A stretch of DNA of 64,000 nt from the NCBI GenBank assembly GCA_013398015.1, contig VZRR01010931.1:186001-250000 (forward strand). The letters are read 5' to 3'. The stretch is from Oreocharis arfaki (Eukaryota; Chordata; Aves; Passeriformes; Paramythiidae). The notes beneath the pieces were generated by a model. It was not told where the DNA came from. It made no database searches and saw only the letters and a list, made by a program, of their open reading frames with translations. Within the stretch, counting starts at the first letter, position 1. Each line of letters opens with the position of its first letter. The translations under genes were made by a program, and so were the position numbers. This document shows positions 1 to 12,690 of this stretch, in pieces.

Positions 1-1649
1 AAACCAGAAACCACTTCCCTGCCTGGACACGCTGCGCCCACTGGGCGGATTTGACCCCTCCAAATCCAGTCCGTGCCAAACCCAGATGCCCCAAATCCCA
101 GCCTGACCCTGTGAACAGCCTTTGCTCAGCTCTGGTATTTCTCCCATTGCCTCTGTCTAACCCAGAACCTCCCTGTGGTGCCAGGGGAAAGTGCCCGGCC
201 AAGAGTTTCCCTCAGATGCTTGGGAAGATGGAATTTGCCTTGACCAGGACACTCAGGACGGCTGCAGCAGGAAGAGGAGGAAGCCCAGGAGTCGGGAGGA
301 CACCACATACTCCCCAGCACCATCCACTCTCTTCTCAACAAAAGCATTTTTTCCCCCCCTCTTCTTTTCCCTTTCTCTCCCTGGAGACTGTAAATTCACT
401 GTCAGTTCCCCGGTATTTCGTACCCTGTTCTTCCTGGCTCTTTTCCAGATCTCCAGGGTGCCATTCTTTTTTTTCCTTCTCCTTGCTGCTCTCTTTCCTT
501 CACCTCTCTGGTTCTCCTCGCTCTCCCCTGGGGTTTCCTGCTCTCCACAGCTCCTGGCTGAAGGACTCCTGACCACCAGAGCCCAGCCAGGCTGATCTCA
601 CCCAGGCCCTCATCAGCTCCACATCTCCTTCTCCCTGCCCTCTGCACTCTGGCAACGAAGCCTGGTTGCCCTTTCTCCTGCTGCTGGCAAATTCCCAGTG
701 GGAAGGGAGGGGGAAGAGAGGGAAATACATCACCAGAGCCACAAAATGCCAGAGATCCCCTGTCAGTCAGAGCCTGCCCTTCAGCCCTGTCCAAGCCGAG
801 CTGCTGCTGGCTGGGGAAAAGAACTCATTTCAGTTATCAGTGCAGGGAGAGAGATTAGAGATGTTCTGGAGAAGGGGAAAAATCAGGCAGTGGAGGAAGA
901 AAAGGTTCTTGCAGAGGAGGAGAGGAGATATTTGCTTGTCAGGCACAAGTAGAAGCAAAGGGAATTAGATAGGTTGGGAAGTGAAGGACGAGGGAAAAGG
1001 GGAAACCAGACCGCAAAGAGCAGATCCTGCAAATTCCTCTGCCCTGTGCTTCAGCTGATTTGGGGTGAAGAGAAGAAATTGATGCCAAAAGCTTCTTCCT
1101 TCTGCTGCAGCAGACAGAGCTTGGAGCACTTGAGCATCCAAACCTGACAGGGACAGGTCTGCCCAAACCCAGCGCTGGCTCTTGAGTGATTTCCTCTCCA
1201 TCCCACCCTTCCAAAGTCTCACCCTCAGCCCTTCCCTGTCCTTTCCCGAGACACCCACACATGGATTTCTACCCCCTTAACATCATCCCCTCATCCCCAG
1301 CCCACAGATTCACCCCCCAGCTCCCAAATCCTGCAGCTCCTGCCCCATTCCCCGGGGCTCAGGCCCTGGCACAGCTCTCCCTCATTAAGCTGCTGGCTGT
1401 GCTGAGGCACAGGCAGTTACTCATGCCTGGCTAAAAGCTCAGCTGAAGCCCAGCCAGACTCAAAAGGTCTTGCAGGCAGGTGAAATACAGCCCCTGGGAT
1501 GATCTGGGAGCTGGGGAGCTAAGCCAGACCTAAGGAGAGGAGCGAGGGATGCGGGAGATGGAGAGAGGCAGTTGGGAAAGCAGGGGATGCATTTCTGCCT
1601 GAGCTCCTTGTGTGAACTCCCCTCCATCTGTGGTGGCCCTGCTAATTCC
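1..1649. other. Gene-free stretch (possible GRIK4 intron)
   Basis: GC-rich sequence with pyrimidine-rich tracts between about 339 and 520. Open frames are short and overlap on both strands. I see no splice-bounded conserved coding segment. Confidence 0.6.
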
Positions 1650-2027
1650 CACAAATCCGGGAGGAAAGAACCTCAAAATGTCCCTCATTCCCACAAATCC
1701 ATGAGGAAAGGACCTCAAAAAGCACCTAATTCCCTCAAATCTGGGAGGAAAGAACTTCAAAATGTACTTAATTCCACAAATCCATGAGGAAAGAACCTCA
1801 AAATGTCCCTCATTCCCACAAATCTGCGAGGAAAGAACCTCAAAATGTACTTAATTCCACAAATCCATGAGGAAAGAACCTCAAAATGTCCCTCATTCCC
1901 ACAAATCTGTGAGGAAAGGACCTCAAAAAGCACCTCATTCCCACAAATCTATGAGGAAAGGACCTCAAAAAGCACCTCATTCCCACAAATCCGGGAGGAA
2001 AGGACCTCAAAAAGTACCTCAAAGGAC
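1650..2027. repeat. 42-bp minisatellite, about 9 copies
   Basis: The unit runs CACAAATCCATGAGGAAAGG and then ACCTCAAAAAGCACCTCATTCC, with 41- and 42-base versions. Two sub-types alternate: one ends in GTCCCTCATTCC or GCACCTCATTCC, the other in GTACTTAATTC. This suggests expansion of a higher-order dimer. The last unit decays near 2027. Confidence 0.93.
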
Positions 2028-3120
2028 TTCCAATCAGCTCAGAAAACTCACAGAAAAAGGGAGAGGAAATCAGAGGTTGAAAGGGAAGAAAGAGAGCAGT
2101 GGAGTAGATTCAAGCCACAGAATTTCTGCAGAGAAAAGCTGGGGGAAAAAAAAAAATTCCAACCTCCTGCTCCTAAAAAGGAAGGAGTGGGCACCACTCG
2201 GCTTATGGAGATTTCTCCCTCTGAAAAATTAATCCTGACAATACAAAGACGTAGACAAAAAAAGGAACAACTCTCTGCAGAGCACCCAGGAAAGAGAAAG
2301 CCACGTTTGGTCAGGGAAGATGATTATTTTAACATAATCATGCCTCCCCCCAAGGCTTTTGAGAGAACCTGTTTTGTGTTTTCCTCCACTGCAAGGCTGT
2401 AATAACCCCACAAACACTCAGTCAGCTACAATAAAAGCCACATCACAACAAAGGCCATTATATGAAACACATTTTCAATAAAAACTTCTAAAAAAAAAAG
2501 AGAGAAAAACAATAAAGCCAACATTTTCAGAGCGAAACCTCAATCAATGCCTCTTGCCCACCACTTTCAGGGGTGCTGGAGAGGGATTTCTGCTTGTTTT
2601 CAAGTAGATCAAGACAAATATCCACCCTGAATATCTGAACATTTCCCCTCTCACACCATTTTCCATCTCCGGTTCAGCATCACTCACCCCCCACAGCTCC
2701 CTCAGAGTTCTTAAATGTTTCTGTCGTTCCCCTCGGGAGCAATTTTTGGGGGGCATTATCAGCCCTAAAGAAAATGCCCTTTCCATCATCCTGCATTCCC
2801 AAGCAGCGTGTCTGGATGGGGGCAGGAGAGGGCAAGACCTCATTTCCTCCACCAGTATTCCCACATGGATGCAAACCACCTCGAGCCAGCACTGCAGTGA
2901 GAGCAGAGCACGGACATTCCCTCGTTTCTGTACAAAACCATCCCCAGAGATGCCTGGAAAGGCAGCACCTCCTGGGCTGAGGGGCCAGCAGATCACTGAG
3001 GGGAGCAGGACCCTTCCCAAACCTCCCTTGGGATGTTCCATGGGTCTCTTTGGGTCCAGCCAGCACTGAGTACTTGAGAGGGAAAAGCAAAAGCAGAGGA
3101 GAGAAAGCTCATCCTGGGGT
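2028..3120. other. Gene-free stretch
   Basis: Holds short A-runs near 2140-2155 and 2491-2500. No repeat family or coding exon recognised. Confidence 0.55.
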
Positions 3121-3800
3121 TAAGTCTGTGCTCAGCTCTCATTAAGCAGAGCTTAGGTCATATCCTGAAGCACAAGAACTTAAAACTTTCCATTCATTTA
3201 TGCTTTTACACTCCCAAGTCCCTAAAAAGTCTGATAAAGCCCCATAAATACTTACTCTGGGTTTCAATTACACCGGGTGACAATGAACACCACGGGCTAT
3301 TTCTCCATGATACTCAGGAATTAACCCACATATCAGCAACTGGAGTTTGACTTGAAATTACCTTTTCTCCCCTGAATGAAAGTGTTCCAGAACAGGGAAG
3401 GGAAGCCAAGGGGGAAAGAGGGGATGGGGGGCACTCCAGTTCCCCCCTACTCCTCTCTCTTTTTCAGGAGAAAACCCCATGGTGGCCTTTTATTATTCAC
3501 TGGGTTTTAAAGTTATTGTCACAAGTCCTTAAGACGTCAACAGTGAAGGAACCCATTGTTCTCCTAATTAATTCGGCAATCTCAGTGAAATAATACAAGC
3601 TGCAATTGTCATTCCAGGCTCACCCCTCGACCACTGGAATCGAGTAATTAAATAACAATCAGCGCTACCACTTGCATTTAGAAGATGGACTACTCCTTTT
3701 TATTGCTGCAATTAGGGAATGCACTCAATAATCGGAATGAAATACAAATTTACCCAGGAGCCCACTAAATTATGACCATTCATACTTTGTTGTCTTTTCA
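3121..3800. promoter_or_regulatory. Candidate conserved non-coding element (homeobox-motif rich)
   Basis: An AT-rich block of complex, non-repetitive sequence inside GC-richer DNA. It has several TAATTA/AATTA cores (CCTAATTAATTC near 3569, GAGTAATTAAATAAC near 3643, GCAATTAGGG near 3709). Composition and motif density resemble vertebrate developmental enhancers. Conservation cannot be tested from one sequence. Confidence 0.35.
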
Positions 3801-4084
3801 TCCTAGCAAGAAAAAAAAAAAAAAGAAAAGATGGCAATTTTCCCCTTTCCCAACTTCCTCAGCTGGAAAGGGCATTGCCAGCTCCCAGCGCAGGCCCAGC
3901 TGTGCAGGCACCATCTTTCCTGCCTCCCAGTTAGGATAATCTCTGTCTTTTTGATGAAGGTCCCTCATAATCATCTCAGATTTCATCCTGTGTTGAATAA
4001 ATCAGCACAGGGCTGCAGACAGGCTCAAACAGAGGCTGGGGCTGAGCAGGGACCTGTCCTGGTGGTACCGGTCATGGCCAGCAA
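3801..4084. other. Short gene-free stretch with an A-run
   Basis: An A-run at about 3811-3825 and ordinary unique sequence. Nothing else recognised. Confidence 0.5.
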
Positions 4085-4225
4085 GGCACCTCTGAGTGAC
4101 AGCCAGATCTCATTATCTCATGGAAATGCTAAATATTATCTGCACAGCAAGAATAAGATTAGAAAAAATACCTGTGGGACACAGTTATCTGTTTTAAATG
4201 GTGATATCTGGCCATAATTCCCATA
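4085..4225. promoter_or_regulatory. Candidate regulatory element with clustered GATA-type sites
   Basis: Within 140 bases there are four ATC/GAT cores in TATCT context (CATTATCTC, ATATTATCTG, AGTTATCTG, TGATATCTGG) in AT-rich, non-repetitive sequence. Inference from motif clustering only. Confidence 0.25.
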
Positions 4226-7200
4226 TTTTGAGTCTTTCCTTCCTCTGTCCTACACCTGTAGCTCGAGGTCGATGGTTATGAGGTCCTGCACTTTGCATTC
4301 CAGTGCCAACACTTCCAATCCCAGCTGAGCAGGAAAAATCCTCTGTGGAGCCAAGGCAGAGCCCTGCACAAATTATTAGATGACATCTAGGGTGGCCCTG
4401 GGCACTAAAATGAAAGGGAACAGATCCCACGTCCAGCGGGGAGCACCCTGCTCCTGGCAGCCTCCAGCTGAGCCTTCCTGAGCACCCCGGGGTGAAGGTG
4501 GGCTGAGATCACAACAGGGACATCCCTCACCAAGCCCTGTCACAGCCAACACAGCCTCAGCTCCAGGAAATCATTACCAATCAAATCAGGCCACGAGAAA
4601 CAAACCCAGATCCTACAACAGCTTTCCAACCCTCTTCCCCCGTGGTGTTTTCCTCTCTGCCATCCAGAGCTGCTCCCACCACTGCTGCAGGCTTGGCCTT
4701 GGAAGTTCGGGGCAGTTTCAAGCCAAAGCTGCCCAAACCTTGCTGGGCACTGCCAGCAGGGTGGCACCAGCATCCTGTGAGCCCTGATTTCTCATGAAGA
4801 GCACATCCCTCTGTCTCTCCTCTCCTCCCCTGCCCACCCTGCAGGCTCAGATGGCAGCTGGGCCTCGTTCTTTTGAGTCACAAACATCACAAGGCTGAGC
4901 TCGGCCTGCGTGGCCACCGAGCCCAGGGGATCCTGGCTCTGTTTTTGGGGCCAGAGAAGTGCAATTGCCTGACCCTTCAGCTGAGACTTCATTAGCACTT
5001 GTGGTGCTGGCAGGGCCAGAGCTGATGATGACTTGTCCTCCAGCTGCTGCTCTGGCTCTGCAGGGCTGGCAGGAGGATGAGCCTGGCTAAAAGCAGACGG
5101 GTGAATTCGGGATGGAACCACACTGAAGTCACGGGGAGGTGGGCACTGACACCAAGAGGAGATGCTCAGGTTCAGGAGCACCCTAAGGAAAACCCCAGAG
5201 GGGGGACATTCCACTCTCTCCACCCTGCTGGGGTGGTGGTATCACACAGACACCGAAGGGACTGGTTTACATCCAAACCAACACAAATTCACAGCTGACC
5301 TTGTGCTTTACCCCTGTCCTGGTGGGAATCTGAGGCGTTTTCCCCCAGGACAGATGGAAGCCGGGAGCAGATCCACCAGGTTTATGGAAGCCAGTTTGGG
5401 ATGGGATGGAAACCTTGAAGGCAATCACTGCAATAAAGGAAAGACACCCACTGCAGAAGCACAGAGATAACTGGCAAGGACAGCAGCGGCAGGAGGAGGT
5501 GTGAAAATTAAATTGGATAAAAGGCAGGTGCTCAGGGAGGAGCGGAGGCTGAGGGGAGGGGGGAGGCAGGAGAGGCACGGAACCAAGCAGAGCCGTGCTG
5601 GGATCGTGCTGCTGTCACTGGGACCGCGGAACGTTTGCAGAATGTCCCCTCCAAGGAGAAGGAACAGAAGGAGCTTTAAGCTGCAGAATCAACCCAGCAC
5701 ACCCAGAGTCAAAGGCAATCTGCGTTTTCCCTGTGCTCTGGCCCTGCTCAGATGTGGAAGTGGGGGAATTCACAATTCCAGCTGGGATTGGGGTGCAGAG
5801 GGAGGGGACAGCAGCAAAAGGGGCTGCTCTGGCCACCCCACGCCCTGCCACACCACGATCCAGGCATGGCCAAGGGGGTTTGAAACCATTCCTGTGACCC
5901 TGAAACTTTGCAAAGCCCAGCCTCCAGGAGGAAAAGCTGTGTGTTATCCATGGGATTGTCCCCAGACTGCCAGCATGTCCAGGGCAGAGGGGAGCCATCG
6001 CCTTGCCAGCAGGGTCAGAGGGAGGGAGCAGGTCCGTGCTGCTGCCTGAGGCATCATCGTTCCCTCACATGAGGGATCTTTCAGATGAGGCAGCATCCGT
6101 GCTTCAGAAATAATGAACTGTGATTACACAGGATGGTGGCCAAAACACATTAGAGTGAGAGCTGGGGAGAATTTCTCAAGTAGTTTTTGTCAAACGAATG
6201 GCCCTCTTCCAAAAATTGGTAATTTTTGCAATTCAGCCCCCTCACCAAGAAGTTTCCAATTTTTCCCACAAACCCCTCAAGTAACACATTCAATTTCTTG
6301 CCTCCTTTATTAAGGGTTACTGGAGAAAACAGCTCTTACCAAAGGCAAAGAAACAAAGGGAAAAAAAGAGCAGAGAGGAAAGGAGACCGTGAGCAGGAAT
6401 AATGAGAGTTTTGCTTTTTCACCTCCAAAACTGCAACTATTTTCCCACGTGTGTATTTTTGCTATTTTGGAGCCTGCCCCACCTCCCACAGGTTTATTTA
6501 AGCCTACAGAGAGCCCGAGGCAGAGGGGATGGATCCAGGTTGCTGCGGCTGGGTCAGGATCCCAGATGAGGGAGCAAACAGCAGGAGCTCGCCCTGCCTT
6601 TGCCTCCTCTCCCCAGTGCAGGTGTTCCCGCGGCCTCCAAGACAAGTGCCTGGATTCAGGGGCTCAGCAGTGCTCCCACCCTGCTGGCACGAGCCAGTGC
6701 TCCAGCTGATTGTGCCATTCATGCCCTTTTAGATGGAAAATGTCCCTCCTTTCCCTGCCGCTTCAGTGCCTTGCGGGAGTTTCCTGTAGCAGCTGCTGGG
6801 AGCCTCCCTCCTCTGCCTGGATGCCCCTTCCTGGCTGCACATCAGACACATTTACACCCAAAAAAAGGAGTTGGTGGACTCAGAGCGAGGTTCATCCCGC
6901 TGATTTCCACGTCACCCTCGGGATGTTTCTATTCCTTTGTTATCCAGGCAGCAAACAGAACAGCAAGGAAAAGCCTGGTCCTTGCAGGATGACGTGCGTG
7001 TGTCTCCCTGACCTCTGCTCCCCTTCCCCGCCCCAAATACTGCCCTGCCAGTCGCCCTTTCCCTGCTCCAGGTGCTCAGGGGCACAGCCCGGGCTCAGGT
7101 CCCTTCCTGCAGCTCCAGGAGCTGTTTCAGCTCAGGGTGGCACTGCCAGGAGCGAGGCAGTGCCCCCAGTCCCCCCTCCTGGGTCCTGCAAGAGCAGGGA

Positions 7201-9570
7201 CAGCGCTGTGCCGGGGTTTGTCCCCTCTGGGCTCCCAACCTGTCCCTGCTCCCTGCCCGGCAGCTGCGAGCTCCAGGACCTGGGGGAGAGCCTCTATTAA
7301 TTACCCAAGCGTAATGAACTAAAGCAATTTGTAGCAGAGCTTGTTCTGCTCGAGTCAGGAGTCTTTTATCTCGCGAATCACTGACCTGAACATCTCGCCA
7401 CGGAGCTCTCAAATCCCAGGGATTCAGCACTGGGGTTTGTGTTCCCAGCAGTCCCTCTGCCTATGGATAAATGGGACTTCACCTGTTCACATCTTGCTTT
7501 TCTCCCAGCAAAACCACCCCAAAAACCGTCCCAGGCTTTTCCCAGAGCAGCTTCTCTGAGTGGAGGCAATTCATCCACACCACAGTCTGTTCCAAAGCTG
7601 GTTTTAGAGCCACCAAAAGACTTCAAGATCCTTCCCTCTCCTGTTTCTATGAAATCTGGTGGGCCATAATTGCTCCACAAGATTAAATTCTGGCATGGCC
7701 AGTCCTAGGTCTGATGTCCTAAACCAAAAGATTGGACCAAGTTGTAAGGAAAAGCAGATTAACTTGTCCTGAGGGAGAATTATGCCTGGCCTCTGCCACC
7801 TCCAGCACCAGAAAAATTTCTGTCCTCTAAAATAAAATAAAGTAAAATAAAGTATCCTGACTGCATAATAATTCCACTTCTCGTTTTTGATTCTCCCATT
7901 GTCCCTGAGAGTGCCCAATCTGAATGACTTTGAACTGAAGGATATCTTGGAGCAGCCAGGTCTGCAGGCAGAGGCTGCATTACGTGCAAAAAGATGAATT
8001 CATGGCTCACACGGAGGCTCAGCTGCAGAGCAGAGATCCCAGCAGAGATTCCCTTCATCCAGGAGATCCCAGCAGAGATTCCCCTGTCCATGAGATTCCC
8101 CTCATCCACAACATCCCAGCCAAAAGCCCCTGACGGGGCCAGGGGGAATCCTGATGGTGCTGCAGGGATGTGATCCCTGCCACATCAGCCCACACCCCCT
8201 TCATTGCAAGCAGCAGCTTGAGCTAAGCCAAGTGGAAGGTAAGCAAAACTCTCAATTCATCCCCAAAACCAGTGCAGACAGCACAATTTCAGAGCAGAAT
8301 AAGGTTCTCCAGTTCCACGGCAAGGCAGGGGGGAAAAAAAATGAATGAAGTTTCACCAATAACTCAAACTGCTGCATCCAAAGGAAATCACGAGGCTGCT
8401 CTTGTTCCCTTAAAGACTTTTTTCCCCTCCTATTAAAAATATTGAACCCCAAACCTTTTCCATTGCAGCACCTTAACAAGAATAAATAAAAATTCCCTGT
8501 CAGGGAAGGGAAAGCAGGGCAATGCCACGAGGAGGAGGCAAAGGAAACCAGAAGCACAAACCACAGCGGAGGCGCCTCTGCCATCGATGTATTGAAAGCC
8601 CTAATCACAATCCCATAAAACAGTTAACTCGATTAAGCCAAGCATGATTTAGGCATGGTTCCCCCTGCTGCTGCTCCTTGTTTTCCTGACGAGGCTGGAT
8701 CTGTCAGAGGCTCTGCACTCCCTGTGCCAGGGGGAGGCTGTTCCAGCCAGGCAGGGTCGTTTGGGATTCCGGAGACGCCTCTCACGTTCCCCTTCTCCCT
8801 CATCAACCCTGCCACACTCGTACAGCACCAATTCTCCCGCAGCTCCCCCTTCCCCGAATGCCCCCACTCCTGCACTTGGTACAACTCGTCCCAATTCCTG
8901 CCTGCTAATTAAAGGAAGAGCCTGGAGATGACGAGAGCGCTGCTCTCCTTGGGTGCAGCTTCAAAACCCCGGCAGCCGCTCTGTGCTCGCTCTGACATTC
9001 CCGAGCCCCCAGGGCACACACCACACACCCCAGCCCTAACTTTGTGCTGCTGGAAACAAACAAATAAGCAAACAACGCCCAGAAAACCAATCCGGCCCCT
9101 CTGCCTCTAAGGCAAGGCCTCCTCAGCGCCAGGATGCTCCAACCACAACCAGGTGAGCGGGAACAGGGCTGGAGCCACCACCAAGCCCCAAAAACCTGTT
9201 GCATTCCCAGGGACAGGCTTGCAACAAGTGTCCTTGGCCGTGAGCGCAGCGCTGCGGTGAAGGATGGCGTTTGGGTGATGTGCACGGAGCTGACAGGCAG
9301 AACGGGCTGCTCGCCTCGCTTCCGAGGCGCCTCCTGGGAGGCTGATGCTGGAGGACAACGTCCTCCAAGCCTTGCTGAGCAGACCAATATCAGCCCCGAG
9401 CCAATAGCCGGTGATAAATCAACAGCAGCACTTCACTCTTGCTGGAGTCACGCTAATTACGCCACGCAGCCCGGCCCAGAGGGGCCCAGGCAAGTCTGTC
9501 TTGGAGAAAAACTATTTACAAGGGCACCTGGTGGCAGGACAGGGGAACAAATGTCAGTTTTAAACTGACA
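4226..9570. other. Gene-free stretch (possible GRIK4 intron)
   Basis: No coding exon recognised. It includes an imperfect 29-bp tandem (8034-8107) and two short AT-rich complex blocks (about 7285-7330 and 8585-8650) that could be conserved. The remainder is unremarkable GC-rich sequence. Confidence 0.55.
8034..8107. repeat. Imperfect 29-bp tandem repeat, about 2.5 copies
   Basis: The unit contains GAGATCCCAGCAGAGATTCC. Two good copies start at 8034 and 8063, followed by a partial GAGATTCCCCTCATCC. Confidence 0.75.
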
Positions 9571-9795
9571 GCGAGGAGGTTTAGATGAAATATTAGGGAA
9601 AAAGCTGTTCCCTGTGAGGGTGGAGAGGCCCTGGAACGGATTTCCCGGAGGAGCTGCGGCTGCCCCATCCCTGGGACCGTCCAAGGCCAGGTTGGGGCAC
9701 CCTGGGATGGTGGAAGATGTCCCTGCCTACTTCAGGGGGCGGCACTGGATGAGCTTTAAGGTCCCTCCAACCCAAACTATTCCATGATTCTGTGT
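9571..9795 (+). mobile_element. CR1 LINE 3' fragment
   Basis: It contains GAGGCCCTGGAACGG, AGCTGCGGCTGCCCC and a tail AAGGTCCCTCCAACCCAAAC followed by TATTCCATGATTCTGT. The end motif is the CR1 ATTCTATGATTCTAT type. 5'-truncated, no ORF. Confidence 0.9.
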
Positions 9796-12487
9796 GAGCT
9801 GCTTCCCTTGCCCTCTGCTCTGCATTTCCCCTGCCTTTAGCACCTCGCTGAGAAGCCATCCAGGGCAGGGCACTGCAGCGAGGAGTGCCCAGCACCTCCT
9901 GCACACCGAGGGAAGGACAACCCACCCAATCAACCAGCAAAGACAAGGACTGAAAAGGCTGATGTGTCACACAGCAAAGGCCTGACATTTGAAAGGACTG
10001 GTGAGAAAATGTGAGGGAAAAAACCACACATCTTCCCTCTTGAACCAAACACCATCAGGCTGCAGCAAAAGGAGCATTTGAATCACCCATTGCAGACAGG
10101 TTGAAATAAATCTGACAGCCCCAGAGTACAGGTAACAATCCACAAACCACCTGGATTGGATTTGCTGCTACAACAAGCTGATTTTTTTTTTTCTAGTCCT
10201 CTCACACTCCTGGTGAGTAAATTCCCCTTTATATTCACAAAGAGGGGATGTTCTGCATGGGTAAAATGAATATATACACACAGGCAGCTACACTGAAATC
10301 CTGGCCTTTTTGCTCCCCCATCTCTTGGCTGTCCTCACTGCTATCACCAGACACCTGCATCATCTGCAGCCATGAAGATTATTAATTTTTTAAAGTCTCA
10401 TTTATTTTAGCTGCTTCCCTGAAAGCCAGCCTCAACCTGGAGCCCTTCTGCTGACACAAGGCCTTTTAAAAAAAAAAAAAAAAAAGCCTCATTGTTGCTG
10501 TCGACGTTTACAAATTCTGCTGTATCCATCTGTCCAGTTAATTACTTTGTGCAGTAGCCTGTTAGCTCCTTAAAAAAATGAAAAAGCACCCAATTATCAT
10601 TCCGGGCAGCTCGCTGGATCCCAGAGCAGCAGCACATCCCCGGTGCCACGGATGCTTTTGTTACCCTTGCGAGCTGACAAACAAGCAGAGAGGGAGGAGA
10701 GCTCGGCAAGGATTTCTTTCTCCTGCTGGGATGAGGGCAGAATTCCCAGCTCCTGGTGACGTGGGGCCCTGTCACCGTCACACTGCTGGTGGGTGTCCCT
10801 GTCCTACCCCTCCCCGCAGCTCCCCGCCTGCCCATCCCCAGCCTCTCTTGCACCAAATCTCCCTCTCTTCCCCACATCCCTGGGGATCAGACACTTCCAA
10901 ACGCGAGGGACACGGCCTGGTGGCCCTGATGGGGACACAGCTCTGGGGGACAGCTCCTCCCACGCTGCCCAGCTCCTCGGTGTCCCTGTGGACGTCCGAG
11001 TCGTTCAGCAGGAGGGTTTTGCTCGGGCTCGCCTTCAATGAGAGCATTTTTGTGCTGGAACAAGGGGCTGAATTCAGCTGCTTGGTGCTGTCTGCCTGCA
11101 GTTTGTTGCCAGAGTAACCGAGGCACCGGAGCTGCCAGGGCCGTGCTTCAGGGGAGGGCAGGGGCTGCTGCCTGGCACCCGCTGCCATCGCCCTCGGCAG
11201 GGCTGGGGACACGGGGGAAGGGTCCCCGGTCCTTCTACAGGGCGAGCTCAGCCCACTGAGCTCCCAAAAGGGACAAGGGAGAGGCCTCTGGAGCTGAGGA
11301 ATCATTCCTGGCATCTTCTGGAGGTGCCTCAAAGAGCTGTGAGCCGGCCTCTGCATCCCGCTATGAAACTGGGATTCCAGCTCCCACTTCACCACCATGC
11401 TCCAAGCCTTTGGACCCATCTAGAGCAGCCTCTGACCCATTTGTGCCTCCCTGCAGTCCCTATTCAGCCTGTCACCCAGGTTTTCCCAAATTTGAGGGCC
11501 TGGACACGCGACACGAGGGCAGCAAGGAGGTTTGACAGGTCGCCGTGTCACCCCTGGCCGGGGTGTGCTGCGGTCTGAAACGAGCCCCAGCCGCGTGTCC
11601 TGGCCAAACCCGGCCTCAGGCAGCCAGCAGGGGCTGAACAGAAGTGCTTTTCTTCCACGGGGAGAACATAACTTGTGCTTTGTACACCCAGAGTGCCAAC
11701 GCAGCCCTGTCAGACAGAGAATGCACTCTCTGCAGATTAAATAAAACACCCCCTGGTTTTCCCCGTCTCAAGGCTGAAGTTTGCCCATCACAGCTGAGCC
11801 CCGAGCTCTGCAGACCACCAGGCAACCCCTGCATCTCTCTGCTTCACCTCTCCCCACGTTTATAGATTTATAAATTGGTTTTTCATCCGTACCCTGCCAC
11901 TCAGCTCGCTGCCCAGTTCATCTTCAGAGAGGTTTTTGCCGCTGAGAACAGCCAGTGAAAGGACACAAATACAGGCCCCCCCCCGATTTCTCAGCACTCT
12001 CCTATCACAGCACTACAGAGGCCAGGGAAAAACACTCACCAGCCAAATAACTCCAGACATGGGCTCAGCACTGCGTGGTGAGAGTCGCTGTTATCCTGCA
12101 CATGCAAACAAAGCCACAGCCCTGTCACACACAGGGTTTTGAGACTTCTCTGCATATGAAGGAGCTCTGTCTCTCTGCTGATTCCCTCTCACAGCCTCTG
12201 TGAAGTCAGGAGACCCAGCCAACCCTGCCACGCACAGAGACTCGCTCCCTCGCCGCCTGCTTTGCAATTTTAATTTCTCACCTTCCTAAACAGAAAAAGA
12301 TTTAGCATACCCCAGTCAGAAATATTTAATTTTCCAAAATTCTTCTCCTTTTTATTTTTTTTTTTTTGCCTTCCAGAGCCTTGAGAGCCTTGAGATAATG
12401 ACGTTTGCACATAACACCCATCTCAATTTCCATAAATCTGCTCGGGAAGGACGGACTGCACATCGCAGGGAGCACGACCACTCCCAA
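9796..12487. other. Gene-free stretch
   Basis: An 18-base A-run near 10468. AT-rich unique sequence around 10490-10570. GC-rich sequence from 10.6 to 11.7 kb gives long overlapping open frames on both strands that match no family I know. Confidence 0.55.
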
Positions 12488-12690
12488 AAAATCCTTCCCT
12501 GTGAGGGGGGGGAGGCCCTGGCACAGGGTGCCCAGAGAAGCTGTGGCTGCCCCGTCCCTGGAAGTGTCCAAGACCAGGTTGGGCAGGGCTTGGAGCACCC
12601 TGGGATAGAGGAAGGTCCCTGCCCAAGACACGGGTGACACTGGATGGGTTTAAGGTCCCTTCCATCCCAAACCATTGTTATTCTGTAATT
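12488..12690 (+). mobile_element. CR1 LINE 3' fragment
   Basis: It reads CCCTGTGAGGGGGGGGAGGC, then GCCCAGAGAAGCTGTGGCTG and TTTAAGGTCCCTTCCATCCC. Short 3' remnant of the same family as 9571-9795. Confidence 0.9.

Noticed and set aside
1803..2402. Open frame of about 200 codons over the 42-bp minisatellite, and similar frames on the other strand
   Set aside because: The unit is a multiple of three, so several frames stay open at once. No splice or family evidence. The same holds for the frames over the 30-bp and 21-bp arrays; the shared multiple-of-three period looks like coincidence.
10778..11419. 213-codon minus-strand open frame
   Set aside because: Overlapped by plus-strand frames of similar quality. 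Composition effect, no conserved motif.
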